A program made the position numbers and the translations under genes. The notes below the pieces were generated by a model. The model did no database searches and had not been told where the DNA came from. It worked only from the letters and a program-made list of their open reading frames with translations. From CAVPXC01 sp963709505 (lineage in GTDB: Bacteria > Chloroflexota > Anaerolineae > JAAEKA01), in contig CAVPXC010000003.1 of the NCBI GenBank assembly GCA_963709505.1, positions 289,799 through 353,798 of the forward strand: 64,000 nt of DNA, given 5' to 3'. How positions within the stretch are numbered: position 1 is the stretch's first letter; each line of letters opens with the position of its first letter. This document shows positions 25,746 through 37,039 of the stretch, in pieces.

Positions 25746-26768
25746 TTATCGGTATAGTGCGGGGCGCAAGAGGGGTTGCAGAGCGACGGGCTTACGGCTC
25801 TGCAGCGACCGGACGCAGGCATCAGTCACGAGAAGTGCCTGGTAGCCGTCCCATGCGCTGGCCCCGGCAAACGGCTCTCCGGTTTGAACGGAGCGTACCC
25901 ACTGCGCCAACTCGGCGACGTACGCCTCCTGGAACCGTTCGAGCCAATCCATGGGTATGGCCACGGAGCGATTCTGTGCGGAGCGGACGAATGCACGATC
26001 GGGCTGCCCGGTCATGGCCGTGCCACGCTCCGCTACGATCTCGGCCGACACCTCGTAGCCATACTCGGCCGCCACGTAGACTTCCACCGTGGCCAGGCAA
26101 TCGCCGCTGAGCGCCATCTGCAAAAGCAGCAAGTCCGTCGTCTCGGGGCGGAACGAGGCGTGGGAGCGCACGCCGCGCACGTAGACCTCCTCGATTTCCT
26201 GCCCCAACAGCCAATGCACCGCGTCGATATCGTGGCCGGCCGAGTTGGTCAGCACCACTTCGCCGCCGGAGTTGTACGGGATTGTCGCGTTGCGATGCAC
26301 GCCTTTGTAGAGAATTGGGCGGCCGAGCTTGCCTGAGGCGATCACGTTTCGCACGGCGACGTGTTGCGGGTCGAAGCGCCGCATCAGGCCCACGGCTACC
26401 AGGCGTTGACCCAACGCCCGCTCCGCTTCGACCACCTTTGCGGCGTCTTCCAGGGTTGTTGCCAGCGGCTTCTCACAAAGCACCGGCTTTCGGCAGCGCA
26501 AGCACTCGAGCACATACTCGGCATGGGTGGCATCGGGGGAGGCGATGATGACCGCTTCGACCGCCGGGTCACAAATCAGGCTCAACGGGTCGTCGATCAC
26601 TGCCGGCGCGCCGCATTGGGCCGCGGCCAGGCGGGCGCGTTCGGGGTCAACGTCGTAGACCGCGGCTACGCGCGCCCTACCGACATGCTCGTGCAGGTTC
26701 ACGGCATGGCGTGTGCCCATGCCGCCGGTGCCGATGATACCGATGGACAGTTGGTTTGAGGTAGTCAC
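25746..26768 (-). CDS. Gfo/Idh/MocA-family dehydrogenase (inositol 2-dehydrogenase-like)
   Basis: NAD(P)-dependent oxidoreductase, 340 aa. Rossmann motif GIIGTGGMGTRHA, catalytic Lys in CEKPLA, and the substrate-site pair in NSAGHDIDAVHWL. Resembles IolG/IolX-type enzymes acting on inositols or their stereoisomers. It is the last gene of the inositol region on this strand, after the ABC transporter, and differs clearly from iolG at 31874. Start is GTG 26768 with a weak ribosome site. Confidence 0.85.
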   Translation of the reverse strand: MTTSNQLSIGIIGTGGMGTRHAVNLHEHVGRARVAAVYDVDPERARLAAAQCGAPAVIDDPLSLICDPAVEAVIIASPDATHAEYVLECLRCRKPVLCEKPLATTLEDAAKVVEAERALGQRLVAVGLMRRFDPQHVAVRNVIASGKLGRPILYKGVHRNATIPYNSGGEVVLTNSAGHDIDAVHWLLGQEIEEVYVRGVRSHASFRPETTDLLLLQMALSGDCLATVEVYVAAEYGYEVSAEIVAERGTAMTGQPDRAFVRSAQNRSVAIPMDWLERFQEAYVAELAQWVRSVQTGEPFAGASAWDGYQALLVTDACVRSLQSRKPVALQPLLRPALYR

Positions 26769-26795
26769 CTTCGTATCTGCCCGGGAGAGGAGGAG

Positions 26796-26831
26796 ATCGC
26801 ATCGGCAGATCGCCAGATCTGCCGATGCGAT
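26796..26831. repeat. Hairpin, 16-bp arms, upstream of the dehydrogenase
   Basis: ATCGCATCGGCAGATC and complement (26796-26811, 26816-26831) with loop GCCA. Similar in design to the GGTCC hairpins but with a different sequence. Confidence 0.8.
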
Positions 26832-26865
26832 TGGTTGATCAAGCTTTCCTGGACAGCTTCAGGGA

Positions 26866-26979
26866 TTGGAAATCCCCTGGCTGAAACTGAGAAGTGCCCT
26901 CAGGCACTGGGGAACGGTCCGATCCCAGGCCCTGAGGGGCCTTCTCTGTTTCAGCCGGTGAATTCCATTCACCGGGGTG
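26866..26979. repeat. 140-bp composite palindromic element, copy 2
   Basis: Inverted copy of the element at 15878-16021: left flank GGATTGGAAATCCCCTG, core GAAACTGAGAAGTGCCCTCA with its imperfect complement, right flank GGTGAATTCCATTCACC. It ends three bases before the stop of the binding-protein gene. Confidence 0.88.
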
Positions 26980-26982
26980 TAC

Positions 26983-28873
26983 TTACTGCATGAACTTGTC
27001 GACGTTATCCTTAGAGACAACCTCGACGCCGGTGTTGACGAAGGCATCGACGGTCTCGCCGCGGGCGACCTTAGCCGCGGTGAGGGTGCCGAGTTCGCCG
27101 ATCTTGGTGGGGAACTGGGCAACGGAGCCGCTGAGTTCGCCGTCTTTGATCGATTGGAGCGCGTCGTTGGTGGCGTCGAAGCCGACGATGACAAGGGTCT
27201 TGCCGGCGGCTTTGGCGGCGTTGAGCGCGCCGAGGGCCATCTCGTCGTTGGTGGCGAAGATGCCCTTGAGGTTGGGGTTGGCGGTCAGCAGGTTCTCGGC
27301 CACGGTCTGGCCCTTGTCACGCAGGGAGTTGGCGGCCTGGACGTCGACGACCTTCAGGCCGGCCTTCTCCATGGCCTCCTTGGCGCCCTGTTCGCGCAGG
27401 TTGTGGACGGGATCGCCGGCTACGCCGCGGATGATGGCAACCTCGTCGCCGGCCTGGAGCGCTCCGGCGATGAACTCGCCGCCGAGCTGGCCGCCGAGCT
27501 TGTTGTCGGTGCCGACGAAGGCCGACTTGTTAGTGAAGTTGGCGATGTCGGTGTCGATCAGGATCACCGGGATGCCGGCGGCGACGGCCTTCTCCAGGGT
27601 GGGCTGCACCTGGTCGGCCTGCGAGGGCGCCACTGCGATCGCATCGACCTTGGCGGAGATCTGCGATTCGATGATGCGGATCTCGCCTTCGATGTCGGTC
27701 TCCTCGTTGGGTCCGAGGAAGGACGCCGTGATTGTGGGATCGGTCTTCATGGCCTGCTCGACGCCTGCGCCCACGGTCTTCCAGTAGGCACTGGTCACCG
27801 ACTTGACGATCACCGCGATGTTCAGCGGCTTGACCTCGCCGCCGCCCGTGGCCGGGGCAGCGGGCGGCATGAACTTATCGACGTTGTCCTTGGAGACGAC
27901 CTCGACGCCGGTGTTGACGAAGGCGTCAACCTTCTCGCCACGGGCGACCTTGGCCGCGGTGAGGGTGCCGAGCTCGCCGATCTTGGTGGGGAACTGGGCG
28001 ACGGAGCCGCTGAGCGTCGCCGTCTTTGATCGATTGGAGCGCGTCGTTGGTGGCGTCGAAGCCGACGATGACCAGGGTCTTGCCGGCTGCTTTGGCGGCG
28101 TTGAGCGCGCCGAGGGCCATCTCGTCGTTGGTGGCGAAGATGCCCTTGAGGTTGGGGTTGGCGGTCAACAGGTTCTCGGCCACGGTCTGGCCCTTGTCAC
28201 GCAGGGAGTTGGCGGCCTGGACGTCGACGACCTTCAGGCCGGCCTTCTCCATGGCCTCCTTGGCGCCCTGTTCGCGCAGGTTGTGGACGGGATCGCCGGC
28301 TACGCCGCGGATGATGGCAACCTCGTCGCCGGCCTGGAGCGCTCCGGCGATGAACTCGCCGCCGAGCTGGCCGCCGAGCTTGTTGTCGGTGCCGACGAAG
28401 GCGGACTTGTTGGTGAAGCCGGCGATGTCGGTGTCGATCAGGATCACCGGGATGCCGGCGGCGACGGCCTTCTCCAGGGTGGGCTGCACCTGGTCGGCCT
28501 GCGAGGGCGCCACCGCGATCGCATCGACCTTGGCGGAGATCTGCGACTCGATGATGCGGATCTCGCCTTCGATGTCGGTCTCCTCGTTGGGTCCGAGGAA
28601 GGACGCCGTGATCGTGGGATCGGTCTTCATGGCCTGCTCGACGCCTGCGCCCACGGTCTTCCAGTAGGCACTGGTCACCGACTTGACGATCACCGCGATG
28701 TTCAGCGGCTTGACCTCGCCGCCAGTGGCTGCGGGAGCAGTAGTAGGCTCAGCGGCAGCAGGGGCAGTGGTGGGTGCGGTTGGAGCGCTCGGTGCGGCTG
28801 GTGGCGCACAAGCGGCCAAAGCCAGTAGCATGACCAGGCTAACCAAAATCAGGGTCTTCGAAGTGCGTAACAT
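26983..28873 (-). CDS. Sugar ABC transporter binding lipoprotein with two tandem binding domains (frameshifted)
   Basis: Lipoprotein signal ending LLALAACAPPA (lipid Cys about 24), a Pro/Ala/Thr linker, then a complete periplasmic-binding domain (VKPLNIAVIVKSVTSAYWKT ... VSKDNVDKFM). That domain runs into a second linker PPAAPATGGGE and a second almost identical domain ending DNVDKFMQ. The repeat period is 293 codons. Reading is interrupted once, near 28016, where copy 1 has GACGCTC and copy 2 GAACTC; one extra base explains it. Family: type I pentose/hexose-binding proteins (RbsB-like). With the permease, ATPase and iol genes upstream, inositol is the likely ligand. The start at 28873 follows GAGGAG. 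Confidence 0.85.
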
Positions 28874-28986
28874 GGAGTTCTCCTCGTGTGAAGGTTGGTT
28901 TGGCTTACGAAAGGGATACGGTTGGTTGTTTGTGGATATGGCGAGGGTTTTCCGAGGATCACCTCCTTTCATCGTAATTGCTCCAT

Positions 28987-29014
28987 CGTCATTCCCGCCG
29001 GAACGGGAATGACG
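28987..29014. repeat. CGTCATTCCCG hairpin
   Basis: 11-bp arms CGTCATTCCCG/CGGGAATGACG, six-base loop. A hairpin type common in many bacterial genomes. Confidence 0.8.
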
Positions 29015-29079
29015 AGTTGGTGTCGTTGATGTTGAGTAGAAAGGCGGATCAAAAATCGGTTGATTCAGCACCAAAGGCC

Positions 29080-29185
29080 AGCGCCGGTCGAGTAGGGTCT
29101 GGCGGCGAGTACTTGATAACTGGCAGTATTGGATGCTAAGGATGATTTTTCAAAAATCGCCGCCAGACCCTACTCGACCAGCGCT
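29080..29185. repeat. GGTCGAGTAGGGTCTGGCGG element, copy 1
   Basis: Perfect 23-bp arms (29086-29108, 29157-29179), extended outward with one mismatch to AGCGCC/AGCGCT. The 48-bp middle is unrelated to that of copy 2 at 41791-41895. It fills the gap between permease and binding-protein genes together with the hairpin at 28987. Confidence 0.88.
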
Positions 29186-29223
29186 AGCTTTTGAATACAT
29201 CCGACTGATCTCCGAGCCTCGCA

Positions 29224-30231
29224 TTAACGCCGCGCGCGCTGGCGAAGCACGTCGATGTAGACTGCTCCAATAATCACGAGGCCGATCGCGACGATCTGCC
29301 ATTCGGTCGGCACTTTGAGCAGCACCAGGCCATTGCGCAGCACCGCCATGAGGATCACGCCGATCAGCGTCCCCCAGACTGTGCCAATGCCGCCGGAGAA
29401 GCTGGCGCCGCCGATGATCACGGCGGCGATCGCATCCAGCTCATATCCGGCGCCCGCCGTAGGGTAGCCTGAGTTCGTGCGGCCGGCCAGAACCAACGCT
29501 CCCACGCCGGCCATCAGGCCGGTCAGGGTATAGACGATCAGCAAGGTGCGATCGACGTTGATGCCGGAGAGCCGCGCCGCCGAGGTGTTGCCGCCGACGG
29601 CGTAGATGTGCCGGCCCAGCGCCGTGTTCGAGAGCAGCACATGGAAAATGACATAAACCACCAGCACCAAGATGACCACGACCGGGATCGGGCCGATGGA
29701 GCCGGAGCCCAGCCAGAGCACCTGCGGCGCGCCAGCCCGATCAAAGCCGGAGATCGGCGACGCGCCGGTGATGATCAGCGCCAGACCGCGGGCCACGTTC
29801 ATCATGCCCAACGTGGCGATGAACGGATGGGGGAGGTGCAGTCGGGTCAGCAACAGGCCGTTGGTCAGCCCCACGCCCGCGCCGACAGCCAGACAGGCGA
29901 GCATCGACAGATAGGGGTTGATATGCCATTGAATGGCCATCACCGCCAAGGTACACATGGATAGCGCCAGAATCGAGCCAACCGAGAGGTCGATGCCGGC
30001 CGTGAGGATCGCCAACAACATGCCTACCGAGAGCAGAGCGTTGACGCCTGCCTGGCGGCCGATGTTTGACACATTGTCTGTCGACAAGAAGACGGGCGAT
30101 GTGAAAGACAGGAAAACCACCAGAATGATCAGCGCAAACAAGGCCCCGAATCGGGCAATGAAGCTCCCTAGCGTCATTCCGAACATGCGCCGGCTCTTTT
30201 CTGGACCCTCGGCGGCTTGAAATTCAGTCAT
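29224..30231 (-). CDS. Sugar ABC transporter permease (RbsC family)
   Basis: 335 aa inner-membrane subunit with eight to ten helices. Family signatures: LTAGIDLSVGSILAL, HPFIATLGMMNVARGLALI, GRHIYAVGGNTSAARLSGI, and YELDAIAAVIIGGASFSGGIGT. Starts within the last codons of the ATPase gene (8-bp overlap), so the two are coupled. Intact, unlike its neighbours. Part of the putative inositol importer. Confidence 0.93.
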   Translation of the reverse strand: MTEFQAAEGPEKSRRMFGMTLGSFIARFGALFALIILVVFLSFTSPVFLSTDNVSNIGRQAGVNALLSVGMLLAILTAGIDLSVGSILALSMCTLAVMAIQWHINPYLSMLACLAVGAGVGLTNGLLLTRLHLPHPFIATLGMMNVARGLALIITGASPISGFDRAGAPQVLWLGSGSIGPIPVVVILVLVVYVIFHVLLSNTALGRHIYAVGGNTSAARLSGINVDRTLLIVYTLTGLMAGVGALVLAGRTNSGYPTAGAGYELDAIAAVIIGGASFSGGIGTVWGTLIGVILMAVLRNGLVLLKVPTEWQIVAIGLVIIGAVYIDVLRQRARR

Positions 30232-31719
30232 CTTTGTCTGCTCCCATGGCTGCCGCTAGAATTTTCTCCTGGGTCGCCTCTTGACGACTCAGTTCGGCGG
30301 CGATGCTGCCTTCGTGCATCACCAGAATTCGGTCACTCATGCCGAGCAACTCTGGCATTTCCGAGGAGACCATGATGACCGCTACGCCGCTGTCGACCAG
30401 GCTATTCATCAGGTTGTACACCTCGACCTTGGCCCCAACGTCGATCCCGCGCGTGGGCTCGTCGAAGATCAGTATCTTGGACTGGCTGGCCAGCCACTTG
30501 GCCAACACTACCTTCTGCTGGTTGCCGCCACTTAGGAATTGGACTTGTTGGTTGATGCCAGGTGTCATAATGCGCAGCTTTTGAACAAAGCCGTTGGCCT
30601 GCGCACGTTCGTCACCCAGCCGGAGCAGCAGGTGGGACGTGAGCCGATCCAGGCTGGCCATGCTCATATTGTGGAGCACCGACATCATGAGCACCAGCCC
30701 CTCTTGTTTGCGGTCCTCGGGTAGCAGACCCATCCCGGCTCGGATGGCTGTTTGCGGCGACTTGACGTCCGTTTCCTTGCCGAAGATGACGACGCGGCCA
30801 GAGTTCGATCGGGTCGGCGCCAAAGACCGCACGCATCAACTCCGTTCGTCCGGCGCCTACCAGGCCAGCGATACCCAAGATTTCCCCGGTGTAGGCTGTG
30901 AAGTTGATGTCGTGGAGCAGGCCGTCACGGTTCAGTCCCTCAACCCGCAAGGCCTCCTCCCCGCGCCTCGGCGGCATCTTGGGATACTGCTGATCCAGGG
31001 TGCGTCCAACCATCAGCCGGATGATGTCTTCTTCGGACACATCGACGAGATCGACCGTAGCGATGTACTCGCCGTCTCGCAGTATAGTGCCGCGGTCACA
31101 GATCTCGAACACCTCGTCAATGTGATGCGAGATGAACACAACCGACACGTCGCGATCCTTCAGCTGTCGGATCAAGGCAAAGAGCTGTTTGATCTCCGTG
31201 TCGGACAGGGCGCTGGTCGGCTCGTCCATGATCAGCAACTTGGCATCGAGCGACAGCGCCTTGGCGATCTCGACCATCTGCTGCTGGGCGACGCCCAGCC
31301 CGGCGACCAGTCGCCGCGGATCAAGGGGCAAATGGAGGTCGTCCAGAAGCACTTGCGTCCGGCGGCGCATCTCTTTCCAGTCCAGCAGTTGCAGCCTGCG
31401 GTTGCGGAACGGCTCGCGGCTGATCCACACGTTCTCGGCAATGCTCAATTGGGGAATCAGGTTGAATTCCTGGTAGATGATGCCGATGCCCAGGTCCTGG
31501 GCCTCCCGCGGGTTGTGGATAACAATCGGCTGGCCTTCCCAGAAGATCTCACCCGTATCACGCGAGTAGGCGCCGGAGAGGATTTTCATCAGGGTCGATT
31601 TGCCCGCGCCGTTTTCTCCCAACAGCGCATGCACTTCGCCCTTGCGCACCTCCATGTGTACGTTGTGCAGGGCGCGTACCCGGAAAGCTTTGGAGATACC
31701 CTCCAGCTTGAGGAGAGGC
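30224..31719 (-). CDS. Sugar ABC transporter ATPase, two nucleotide-binding domains (frameshifted, start unclear)
   Basis: RbsA-type double ATPase. Domain 1: Walker A GENGAGKST, signature VAQQQMVEIAKAL, Walker B LLIMDEPTSAL. Domain 2: the degenerate Walker A GLVGAGRTELMRAVFG, signature LSGGNQQKVVLAKWL, Walker B ILIFDEPTRGIDVG. Near 30815 the frame shifts: one base fewer restores SNSGRVVIFGKE. At the 5' end the conserved LLKLEGISKAFRVRALHNVH is in frame, but a TAG precedes it and no start codon is seen; AAGGAG at about 31755 suggests the true start is there with another indel between. Energises the permease downstream. Confidence 0.85.
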
Positions 31720-31873
31720 TGCTAGGCCTTCGGATTGGGGTATCGAGATGTCTCTCCTTCAGGCAGGTCAGTAGGGTGCAGGCAGAGGCTGACTGGCTAT
31801 TGTCGCGACCGGCGGGTTGAGTAAGTATGTGTCTCTTTTGACCACAAATAAACCAACGGTATCTGTTGACTGG

Positions 31874-32899
31874 TCACTGCTCACTGTCAATCTCGCTCAA
31901 CTTCACTGGCCTATCCTCGCGATACGATTTGCCGGCCGCCAGGCCCATCACCACCGGCATGCGACCATCCAGCCCTGTGACGAGCACCGGCCGGTTGTGC
32001 AGCACTGCGTCGACGAAGGATGCCATTTCGGCTGCAAAACTCTCGGTATAGCGGTCCATAAAGAAATTCAGCGGCAGGTCACGACGCACGCTCACTGCAT
32101 CGCTGACGGTTGCAGCGTTGGGATAGTTGTTCATTGTACTTATTGCGCCCTTGCTGCCCAATATTTCAACACGCTGATCGTAACCATAGCTGGCGCGGCG
32201 GCAGTTGTCGATGGTTGCGATGACGCCGTTGGCGAATTTCAGCATGATCACAGCCGTGTCTACATCGCCCGCCTCGCCGATCGCCGGGTCAACCGTGACT
32301 CCGGCCTGCACGTACACCTCCTCCACCTCCGCGCCGATCAGGTAGCGAGCCATATCGAAGTCGTGGATGGTCATATCCAGGAACATACCGCCAGACACCT
32401 TGACGTAGGAGACGGGCGGTGGCTCTGGGTCGCGGCTGACGATGTGCAAGAGCGCTGGCTGGCCGATCTCGCCGCTCTCGACGGCGCAGCGTACCCGGCG
32501 AAAGTTGGCGTCAAAGCGGCGGTTAAAGCCGACCTGCAGCTTGACGCCGGCCTTGGCCACCGCGGCCAAGGCGGCGTCGATCTCGGCCAGGGAGTGGGCG
32601 ATGGGCTTCTCGCAGAAGATGTGCTTGCCAGCCTCCGCCGCTTCCTGGGTGAAGCGGGCGTGGGTATCGGTGGGCGAGCAGATCAACACGGCCTCGATGG
32701 CATTGTTGTCCAGGATCGCACGGTAGTCGCCGGTGACCGACGGGATCTGAAGCTGTGCAGCGACCCGCTGTGCGGCCGCCAGATTGATGTCGGCAATCGC
32801 CAGGCAGCGCGCGCTTGGAATGCGATAAGTCAGGGTTTCGGCGTGAACCTTGCCGATGCGGCCAGCGCCGATGATGCCGACGTTCAACATGTTTGCCAT
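31874..32899 (-). CDS. iolG: myo-Inositol 2-dehydrogenase
   Basis: 341 aa Gfo/Idh/MocA enzyme oxidising myo-inositol to scyllo-inosose with NAD. Motifs: GIIGAGRIGKVHAETL, catalytic Lys in CEKPIAHS, and GGMFLDMTIHDFDMARYL, a hallmark of IolG. The start at 32899 is set by GGAGGATAG; an upstream in-frame start at 32914 lacks one. Sits directly after iolE in the operon. A 140-bp gap separates it from the ATPase; nothing is seen in that gap. Confidence 0.93.
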   Translation of the reverse strand: MANMLNVGIIGAGRIGKVHAETLTYRIPSARCLAIADINLAAAQRVAAQLQIPSVTGDYRAILDNNAIEAVLICSPTDTHARFTQEAAEAGKHIFCEKPIAHSLAEIDAALAAVAKAGVKLQVGFNRRFDANFRRVRCAVESGEIGQPALLHIVSRDPEPPPVSYVKVSGGMFLDMTIHDFDMARYLIGAEVEEVYVQAGVTVDPAIGEAGDVDTAVIMLKFANGVIATIDNCRRASYGYDQRVEILGSKGAISTMNNYPNAATVSDAVSVRRDLPLNFFMDRYTESFAAEMASFVDAVLHNRPVLVTGLDGRMPVVMGLAAGKSYREDRPVKLSEIDSEQ

Positions 32900-32945
32900 G
32901 AAACTATCCTCCAAGAGATGTTAAATACCCTGTAAACCAAGTTTC

Positions 32946-32989
32946 TGCGTAGTGTCACCCTGAGGCTCGGCGAAGGGTGACACTACGCA
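32946..32989. repeat. TGCGTAGTGTCACCCT hairpin between iolE and iolG
   Basis: Perfect 16-bp arms (32946-32961, 32974-32989), 12-base loop containing GAGGCTCGGCGA. Resembles the common CACCCTGAG...CGAAGGGTG intergenic repeat. Confidence 0.85.
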
Positions 32990-33009
32990 AGGGCTTATTT
33001 TACAGAGTA

Positions 33010-33950
33010 CTAAAGTCCAATACTGACGAGGTAGCCGCGGTTGCGGCCGGCACTTACTTTGGGCACACCCATGCCGGGGAGCACGTCCTGCTCGACTACA
33101 ATCCAGCCTTCGAAGCCGCGCGCTTGCATCCAAGCTTTCACGCCGGCGAAGTCCACATTGCCACGGCCCAGCTCGCAGAAGATGCCGTGTTGCACGGCTT
33201 CGAAATAGTTCCAACCTTCTGATCGAGCGTTCGTGGCGATCTCGGGCTGGCAGTCTTTGAAGTGCATGTGCCAGATGCGGCCGGCCAGGCTCTCCAGTCC
33301 CGACAGCACCACCGACGGGTCTGTCGTGCCGGAGCCGTAGAGGTAGTGTCCGGTGTCAAAGACCAACCCAAGCAACGCGGGGTCGGTCATGTCCAGCAAC
33401 CGCGCGATCTCGGCGGGAGTCTCGACGTAGCCGGCGCAGTGATGGTGGAAGACGGTGCGCAGGCCGGTTTCGGCCTTGACCGCACGCGCCACCTTTTCGG
33501 CGCCGTGGGCGAAAATCCGCCACTCGGCATCGCTTAAGCCCATCTCTGGCGTGACGCGGCCCGCGTTGGCGGTGCGTACGGGCTCCGTGCCGTTGTTATC
33601 GGCCAGGACGATGACGGGCGACCAGGCATGTGGGCCCGGTCTCGGCAACCGCCGCCAGCAGGCGGGCATAGCGCAGCGCTTCTTCGACGCCGGCGTCGTG
33701 TCGTTCGGCGTATTTCAGTGCCGACAGGAACGAACGCGCCCACCATGGTCAGGCCGCGCTTGGCCAGCGCGTAGCGCAGGGCGGGTGGATCGGTGGGCAT
33801 AAAACCCCAGTCGCCCAATTCGGTGCCGACGTAGCCGGTTTCGACCAGCTCGTCCAGCATTTGCTCGTAGCCGATACGCTCGCCCTTGAGGCCCTCGAAT
33901 TCCAGGGTGCCCCACGAGCAGGGAGCGTTGGCGATTCGGATTTCTGTCAT
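33010..33950 (-). CDS. iolE: Inosose dehydratase IolE (two frameshifts)
   Basis: TIM-barrel enzyme dehydrating scyllo-inosose to the diketone, second step of inositol catabolism. N-terminus IRIANAPCSWGTLEFEG from ATG 33950 (GGAGC upstream). Coding then moves frame near 33717 (ALKYAERHDAGVEEALRYAR) and again near 33635 (HAWSPVIVLADNNGTEPVR), continuing to VFHHHCAGYVETPAEI, VFDTGHYLYG and GWIVVEQDVL, with the metal-site residues visible. About 312 aa in total, normal for IolE. Because all segments are conserved, sequence errors are the likely cause. Confidence 0.9.
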
Positions 33951-33968
33951 GGGAGTTGCTCCTTGGGC

Positions 33969-34012
33969 AATTAACAATTGTCAATTGTCAATTGTCAATT
34001 GTCAATTGTTAA

Positions 34013-34015
<3 letters not shown>
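33969..34015. repeat. CAATTGT heptamer repeat between iolD and iolE
   Basis: Five tandem CAATTGT-type units flanked by TTAA, forming a self-complementary block. The TAA stop of iolD is the block's last three bases. Confidence 0.9.
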
Positions 34016-35902
<1,887 letters not shown>

Positions 35903-35920
35903 ATGTTTTCTCCCATCATC

Positions 35921-36008
35921 GTAGGGGCGACCCTTGCGGTCGCCCGGTTGCGCGGCCATACATTTTCTCCACCATCGTAGGGGCGACCCTTGCGGTCGCC
36001 CGGTTGGA
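35921..36008. repeat. Two copies of GTAGGGGCGACCCTTGCGGT between iolB and iolD
   Basis: Near-identical 30-bp units at about 35921-35948 and 35976-36005. The unit itself is a small inverted repeat (GGGGCGACC...GGTCGCCC). Related units occur at 2058, 42930-43065, 47319 and 55592. Confidence 0.88.
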
Positions 36009-36011
36009 GCT

Positions 36012-36913
36012 CTAATCGACACCGACATCATAGACCGGCACGCGTGGTCAAGGCTCCGGTAAGAGTCCTTGATCCAAGCGCACTCTGGGTCGTCTTTAGC
36101 AGCCAGGCTCTGCGCACTGCCGGCCAGCACGTTGAGGTAGTAGGTCATGTAGCCGACTGGGCTGGACACGGGATGGTAGCCCTCGGGGATGAGCACCACA
36201 TCGTCGTTGCGGGCGACCACCGCCGCGTCAATCGGATAGCCTGCGCGGTGCAGCGGCGACTCGGCATCCGTATAGATGCGCTGCAAAGCGTAGCCTTCTG
36301 GCCGGTCGATCTTGTAGTAGTACGTCTCGTCCAGATCGGCCTGCACAAGAGCGCCGTCGGCATCGACCGTGTGGACGTCGTGCTTGTGCGGCGGATAGCT
36401 CGACCAGTTGCCGCCGGGCGTGTAGACCTCGACCACGACCAGCCGTTCACAGGGGAAGCCGGGCGGCAACAGGCGGTTGATCTGCCGGGTGGCGTGGTCG
36501 CCGCCACGGATCTCGATGCCGACGTCAGCCGGCGTAATGAGCTGGGGTTCGTGGTCCTTGTCGGACGGGACCCAAGCTGCAGCGAATTCACAGTCGGTTG
36601 TCGCGGTCACCGTGAAGGTGGTGTGTGGCGGCAAGTAGAGTGCGTAGGGAAGCCCAGCAAAAATGTTTGCACGGCGGCCGATCGCTTGCCATTGGCCGCG
36701 ATTTGAGTCCACATCTACTCTGCCGCCGAGCATCACCAAGACCAGCTCGTTAGCTTCTGTTTGAAACGGCCATGTTTGGCCGGCGGCCAAGCGGCGGGCC
36801 TGGAAAGTGATAGTGTCCCAGCCTGCGTTCTCGGGCGTTACCTCGACGATGACGTTTGGATCAGATGCGTTGTTGGGGTGTATGACGAGGTTGTCGGCAG
36901 TGTATTGGTGCAT
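36012..36913 (-). CDS. iolB: 5-Deoxy-glucuronate isomerase IolB (3' frameshift)
   Basis: Cupin enzyme of about 300 aa converting 5-deoxy-D-glucuronate to 2-deoxy-5-keto-gluconate. The ATG at 36913 follows GGAGCC. Conserved: ITFQARRLAAGQTWPF, the metal-site region NWSSYPPHKHDVH, and ETYYYKIDRPEGYALQRIYT with HPVSSPVGYMTYYLNVLAG. Near 36043 one C is missing; restoring it gives the natural end DHRVPVYDVGVD and a TAG at 36012. Without it the frame runs through the repeat into iolD and mimics a 556-codon fusion. Confidence 0.92.
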
Positions 36914-37039
36914 GAAGGCTCCGTTCTTTGAAACTGCTTGAGAAGCTCACGTTAAGCCGCGGAGCCGCAAAGTAAGGCGCTGTTTTCGGTCATTTTTGGG
37001 CTTTCTTGCGCCTTCACGCGAAACGGACCTGTGCAGCGG

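Noticed and set aside
26859..28828. Long plus-strand open frames opposite the first binding-protein gene, similarly 45228-46960 opposite the second
   Set aside because: They repeat with the same period as the minus-strand domains and are Val/Gly/Asp-rich antisense shadows of them, without ribosome sites.
36914..37039. Possible gene in the iolB-transaldolase gap
   Set aside because: Only 126 bp of low-similarity sequence with no start or ribosome site.
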